Source: Microglena sp. YARC (taxonomy: Eukaryota > Chlorophyta > Chlorophyceae > Chlamydomonadales > Chlamydomonadaceae). Taken from it: a DNA stretch of 64,000 nucleotides. The position numbers and the translations under genes are program-made. The notes beneath the pieces are model-generated. The model did no database searches. It worked only from the letters and a program-made list of their open reading frames with translations, and was not told where the DNA came from. The DNA is taken from assembly GCA_022414725.1 (NCBI GenBank), contig CM039465.1:20713113-20777112 (forward strand), read 5' to 3'. How positions within the stretch are numbered: the first letter of the stretch is position 1; each line of letters starts with the position of its first letter. Shown in pieces: positions 62,720 through 64,000 of this stretch.

Positions 62720-64000
62720 TTGTTTAACCCCTCTTGGCTGGTATATTATTGGCTACCCCCTGGACTGTAACATACATACATAAATACATACTAACATACC
62801 CTCCTGACTTCTAATACACTGACAATACACTGACAATACACTTTGAATACATTTATATTATATATCTCGGTGTGTGGTACCACCCACCACCCACCACCCA
62901 GAGCGGCATCCACACATATCATACTTCTACTTCCACATGCTCCCTTAAATGTGAGCTATCATGTTCATGTACTGTACTTCTTATGTACTGCAGGTTGTCT
63001 CATCCTAAGCCAACTGCGCTAGATGTGAGCTATCATGTCCATGTACTGTACTTCTTATGTACTGCAGGCTGTCTTGTCCCAAGCCCACTCCACTAGATGT
63101 GAGATACCACGTCCATGATGTGTCTCTTAATGAAAGGACTGTACTTCTTATGTACTGCAGGCTGTCTCATCCCAAGCCAACTCCGCTAGATGTAAGCTAC
63201 CATGTCCATGTTGTGTCTCTTAATGAATGTACTGTACTTCTTATGTACTGCAAGCTGTCTCGTCCCAAGCCAACTCCGCTAGATATGAGCTACCACGTCC
63301 ATGTTGTGTCTCTTAATGAGTGTTCTGCACTTCTTATGTACTGCAGGCTGTCTCGTCCCAAGCCAACTCCACTAGATGTGAGCTACCATGTCCATGTTGT
63401 GTCGCATCAAGGCATATCACTTGTGGAGAGCAAAGAGCTGCTGCCTGATTCTGACCGCCTTCTGTTTCCAAGATTCAAAGGAAGGGGTCCAGATGCAAGG
63501 CTCATTCAGTACGAAGGAAAAGGTACGGTGTAGTGTGTTGGTTGGTGTTGGTTATGTGTTGGTTGATGTGTTTGCTGGTGTTGGTTGTGTTGGTTGACCG
63601 CCTTCTGTTTCCAGGATTCAAAGGAAGGGGTCAGGATGCAAGGCTCATTCAGTACGAAGGAAAAGGTACGGTGGTGTGTGTTGGTTGGTGTTGGTTATGT
63701 GTTGGTTGGTGTGTTGGTTGGTGTTGGTTATGTGTTGGTTGATGTGTTTGCTGCTGTTGATTGTTGTGTTGTTTGACCGCCTTCTGTTTCCAGGATTCAA
63801 AGGAAGGGGTCCGGACGCAAGGCTCATTCAGTACGAAGGAAAAGGTACGGTGGTGTGTGTTGGTTGGTGTTGGTTATGTGTTGGTTGGTGTGTTGGTTGG
63901 TGTTGGTTATGTGTTGGTTGATGTGTTTGCTGGTGTTGGTTGTGTTGGTTGACCGCCTTCTGTTTCCAGGATTCAAAGGAAGGGGTCCGGACGCAAGGCT
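48642..64000 (+). CDS. Unrecognised multi-exon gene, running off the right edge
   Basis: Exons supported by GT-AG sites and phase: A 48642-48889, B 50324-50502, C 54504-54628, D 57595-57657, E 58193-58382, F 59296-59384, G 63347-63522. A to B join through a split AG|A codon. C to D to E to F to G join in phase throughout. B (phase 1 out) does not join C (phase 0 in), so at least one exon in 50.5-54.5 kb is missing. Seen: GMCQECSCSGGSGAW (Cys-rich), CDFGFVEVKERC then CHGCQF, LQGAGNYFEFEHVLSWLP, and RFKGRGPDARLIQYEGK. I cannot name a family; neither start nor end is in view. Boundary copies flank most exons, as in SSII and TRAPPC2L. Confidence 0.7.
48890..49015. repeat. Donor-edge array of exon A
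   Basis: Three consecutive 'gaacaggtcagtcctcctatccctcaccggtgatcagagcacaat' units of 45 bp. The first belongs to exon A itself. Confidence 0.92.
49365..49500 (+). mobile_element. tRNA-derived SINE, copy 4 (5' degenerate)
   Basis: Perfect B box GGTTCGACTCC (49399-49409), then the shared body 'cttggcgttgcaggtcgtcgtcaaccgcgatggtagcttgtccag'. The A box region has decayed. Confidence 0.78.
49500..49620. repeat. Interstitial telomere-like CCCTAAA repeats
   Basis: 'cctgaaccctaaacctaaaccctctaaaccctaaaccctta' near 49540-49580: degenerate plant-type telomere motif, too short and internal to be a chromosome end. A similar motif lies near 225-255. Confidence 0.7.
49620..49815. repeat. (CCATCA)n microsatellite
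   Basis: 'accatcacaccatcataccatc' array; related runs at 50220-50290. Confidence 0.95.
49816..50158. mobile_element. MITE family M copy interrupted by a family F repeat
   Basis: Left part 49820-49975 has the family M layout ('ggatggcaatatgat...gcatttggtcaacatcat'). A family F copy (49977-50118) follows, then 'catcctatgccggtcccttcc', which looks like the displaced M terminus. A nested insertion is the simplest reading. Confidence 0.65.
50324..50502 (+). CDS. Plus-strand gene exon B
   Basis: 179 nt between 'cttcccctccag' and GAAG|GTAAGT; VGHFTKCRGSNPPVWDVLPV, then QHPHKGVHATIKKRAYAE. Internal or donor-edge copies occur at 50723-50790 and 52188-52245. Confidence 0.72.
50580..50720. repeat. GGTGGGGGTG G-rich tract in intron
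   Basis: (GGGGGTGGGGGTGG)n, immediately upstream of an exon B copy. Confidence 0.9.
50800..52185. repeat. GTGGGTT repeats, intron after exon B
   Basis: 'aagtgggtttcggtgggttataagtggg' imperfect repeats, interrupted by the transposon at 51191-51948, ending in a copy of exon B. Confidence 0.88.
51191..51948. mobile_element. Non-autonomous hAT-type element (758 bp)
   Basis: Terminal inverted repeats TAGGGTTGGG and CCCAACCCTA with a perfect 8-bp duplication ATTATAAG (51183-51190, 51949-51956). Subterminal regions are rich in 'tatacgtttatacg' palindromes. No transposase frame. Confidence 0.93.
52275..53050. repeat. 89-bp tandem repeat with acceptor-like anchor
   Basis: Seven to eight units of 'cagccccagaaacatcaccctcgctaccctctccatctcctccctcccctcgctcatctcaaccctgtacctgcctgtcattggaat'. 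The last three are separated by a 2-fold 'aaaatactaaaaataggcatatgagcacccaatccagtaaaatataagacgaatt' spacer. 'cagccccag' may be the acceptor of the missing exon between B and C. Confidence 0.88.
53115..53305 (+). repeat. Dispersed repeat family A, copy 4
   Basis: Landmarks as in copy 1, ending 'ccctgggggctcctgccccccagaagagggggctcc'. Confidence 0.78.
53460..54450. repeat. Acceptor-edge array of exon C
   Basis: Six units at about 53484, 53569, 53839, 53933, 54114 and 54357: '(cca)n cgcaggtctccatgtactgtgactttggctttgttgaggtgaaagagcgctgtgtgttt'. The oldest ones retain only 'gtatccatgtgtagtgactttggct'. Confidence 0.92.
54504..54628 (+). CDS. Plus-strand gene exon C
   Basis: 125 nt between 'accaccacgcag' and GTGGG|GTGAGT; VSMYCDFGFVEVKERCVFAA, then MPVQCHGCQFVMPMPKNSVY. 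Six acceptor-edge copies precede it, and a donor-edge copy lies at 56808-56834. Confidence 0.8.
54630..56570. repeat. GGTGGCGGTTGT minisatellite, 1.9 kb
   Basis: Units of 33-48 bp built from 'ggtggtggatgttgtggtggtggcggttgtggtggc'. All six frames stay open, giving spurious Gly/Val/Trp-rich or Pro/His-rich ORFs. The plus (sense) strand is G-rich with GG spacing compatible with G-quadruplexes. Confidence 0.95.
56645..56834. repeat. (GGT)n and donor-edge copy of exon C
   Basis: (GGT)n at 56646-56765, then 'gaattcggtctatgtggggtgagctgt' (56808-56834), a copy of the exon C end and donor. Confidence 0.88.
56985..57590. repeat. CACACA/CCCATACC repeats with C-runs
   Basis: (CA)n to about 57185, then (CCATACCACCCATACTCACC)n up to exon D. 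Confidence 0.93.
57595..57657 (+). CDS. Plus-strand gene exon D
   Basis: 63 nt between 'ccgtctcaag' and TGGAG|GTCTGA; GVTELPLSTLTQWWSQNVIW. Chosen because it is the only frame that links C and E in phase. Confidence 0.6.
57848..58035 (+). repeat. Dispersed repeat family A, copy 5
   Basis: Preceded by 'gcgtcgcctgcgacgc', a short palindrome also beside copy 3 (34855-34870). Confidence 0.78.
58193..58382 (+). CDS. Plus-strand gene exon E
   Basis: 190 nt between 'ttacattcag' and GTGCAG|GTGAGA; FQAQIGKTKLLGQASRKTPS, then YSCFRLDLADIGENTQSMVQ. One acceptor-edge copy at 58089-58160. Confidence 0.78.
58400..58690. repeat. (GGT)n/(GTT)n microsatellite
   Basis: 'ggtggtggt', 'gttgttgtt' and 'gatggtgatggt' runs after exon E. 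Confidence 0.95.
58690..59080 (+). pseudogene. Two decayed copies of exon F
   Basis: Copy 1 (about 58707-58790) reads VSYLVLLQGASNHLEYVHSL. Copy 2 (about 58995-59075) has an in-frame TAA after LQGAGH. Both keep the 'tacacag' acceptor. They are separated by (CCA)n and C-run repeats, as is exon F itself. Confidence 0.9.
59296..59384 (+). CDS. Plus-strand gene exon F
   Basis: 89 nt between 'catggtacacag' and GAGCAT|GTGAGT; VTYVVMLQGAGNYFEFEHVL, then SWLPITKMS. Two decayed copies upstream. Confidence 0.78.
60250..61180. repeat. 62-bp polypyrimidine minisatellite, 15 near-identical copies
   Basis: Unit 'cccccccccccttcctcccaccctccttctctccctccctccacctctcctccttcacacaagt', with the C-run varying from 8 to about 30. 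Pure purine/pyrimidine asymmetry, so a triplex-forming candidate. Confidence 0.97.
61400..61575. repeat. (CATACACA)n microsatellite
   Basis: 'catacatacacacacataca' repeats. Confidence 0.97.
61600..62480. repeat. 38-bp tandem repeat, about 22 copies
   Basis: Unit 'gtacagggtggtatgttttattttatgttattaaaatgt', AT-rich with T-runs. In the intron before exon G. Confidence 0.95.
62640..62720. repeat. (TTTA)n microsatellite
   Basis: 'atttatttattt' run of about 60 bp, followed by a family F fragment (62715-62775). Confidence 0.95.
62970..63340. repeat. Acceptor-edge array of exon G
   Basis: Four units: 'tgtacttcttatgtactgcaggctgtctcatcccaagccaactccgctagatgtgagctaccatgtccatg'. The later ones are extended by 'ttgtgtctcttaatgaatgtac'. 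One has lost the AG ('actgcaagctg'). Confidence 0.94.
63347..63522 (+). CDS. Plus-strand gene exon G
   Basis: 176 nt between 'ttatgtactgcag' and AAAAG|GTACGG; MLSRPKPTPLDVSYHVHVVS, then LLPDSDRLLFPRFKGRGPDA. Both edges are tandemly copied: acceptor side 62970-63340, donor side 63590-64000. Confidence 0.8.
63590..64000. repeat. Donor-edge array of exon G with potential cassette exons
   Basis: Units of 176-179 bp: 'gaccgccttctgtttccaggattcaaaggaaggggtc...gaaggaaaaggtacggtg', then (GTTGGTTGGT) spacer. Segments 63615-63665, 63794-63844 and 63970 to beyond the edge lie between AG and GT and are open in phase. Confidence 0.93.

Overview
Eukaryotic nuclear DNA, most likely from a large, repeat-rich genome of the green lineage (green or streptophyte alga). 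The clues are a starch synthase II gene that follows the plant protein along its whole catalytic region, many GT-AG introns of 1-4 kb, hAT DNA transposons with 8-bp target duplications, tRNA-derived SINEs, interstitial CCCTAAA-like motifs near 49.56 kb, and extreme microsatellite/minisatellite content. The species cannot be fixed from the sequence alone. Most long open frames are low-complexity or tandem-repeat artefacts; real coding sequence is only about 8-10% of the window.

Layout. 1-1.7 kb: probable exons of an unrecognised minus-strand gene with their repeat arrays. 4287-8682: a complete hAT transposon with an intact 903-codon transposase ORF, two imperfect terminal inverted repeats and a perfect 8-bp target duplication. 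8949-9950: an intronless minus-strand ORF with a PD-(D/E)XK-nuclease-like core. 10-15 kb: non-coding, with two short hAT-type MITEs and a relic of the large hAT family. 15249-33410 (perhaps to 36818): a minus-strand soluble starch synthase II gene, 12 exons assembled by hand with consistent phase at every junction (568 codons, N-terminus incomplete). 39510-43814: a complete five-exon minus-strand TRAPPC2L gene (136 aa), a vesicle-tethering complex subunit. 44-48.6 kb: arrays, a SINE and two MITEs. 48642 to the window end: at least seven exons of an unrecognised plus-strand gene that runs off the right edge.

The most unusual property is architectural. Nearly every exon of the three spliced genes is accompanied, inside the neighbouring intron, by one to about eighteen tandem degenerate copies of its own exon-intron junction (a piece of exon, the splice site, and adjoining intron). 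Many of the introns' minisatellites are therefore amplified splice junctions. At the right edge this process has produced tandem 51-nt segments bounded by AG and GT that would be in-frame cassette exons.

The genes do not form a functional pathway: starch synthesis in the plastid, membrane trafficking, and an unknown protein are simply neighbours, with transposons filling the spaces.
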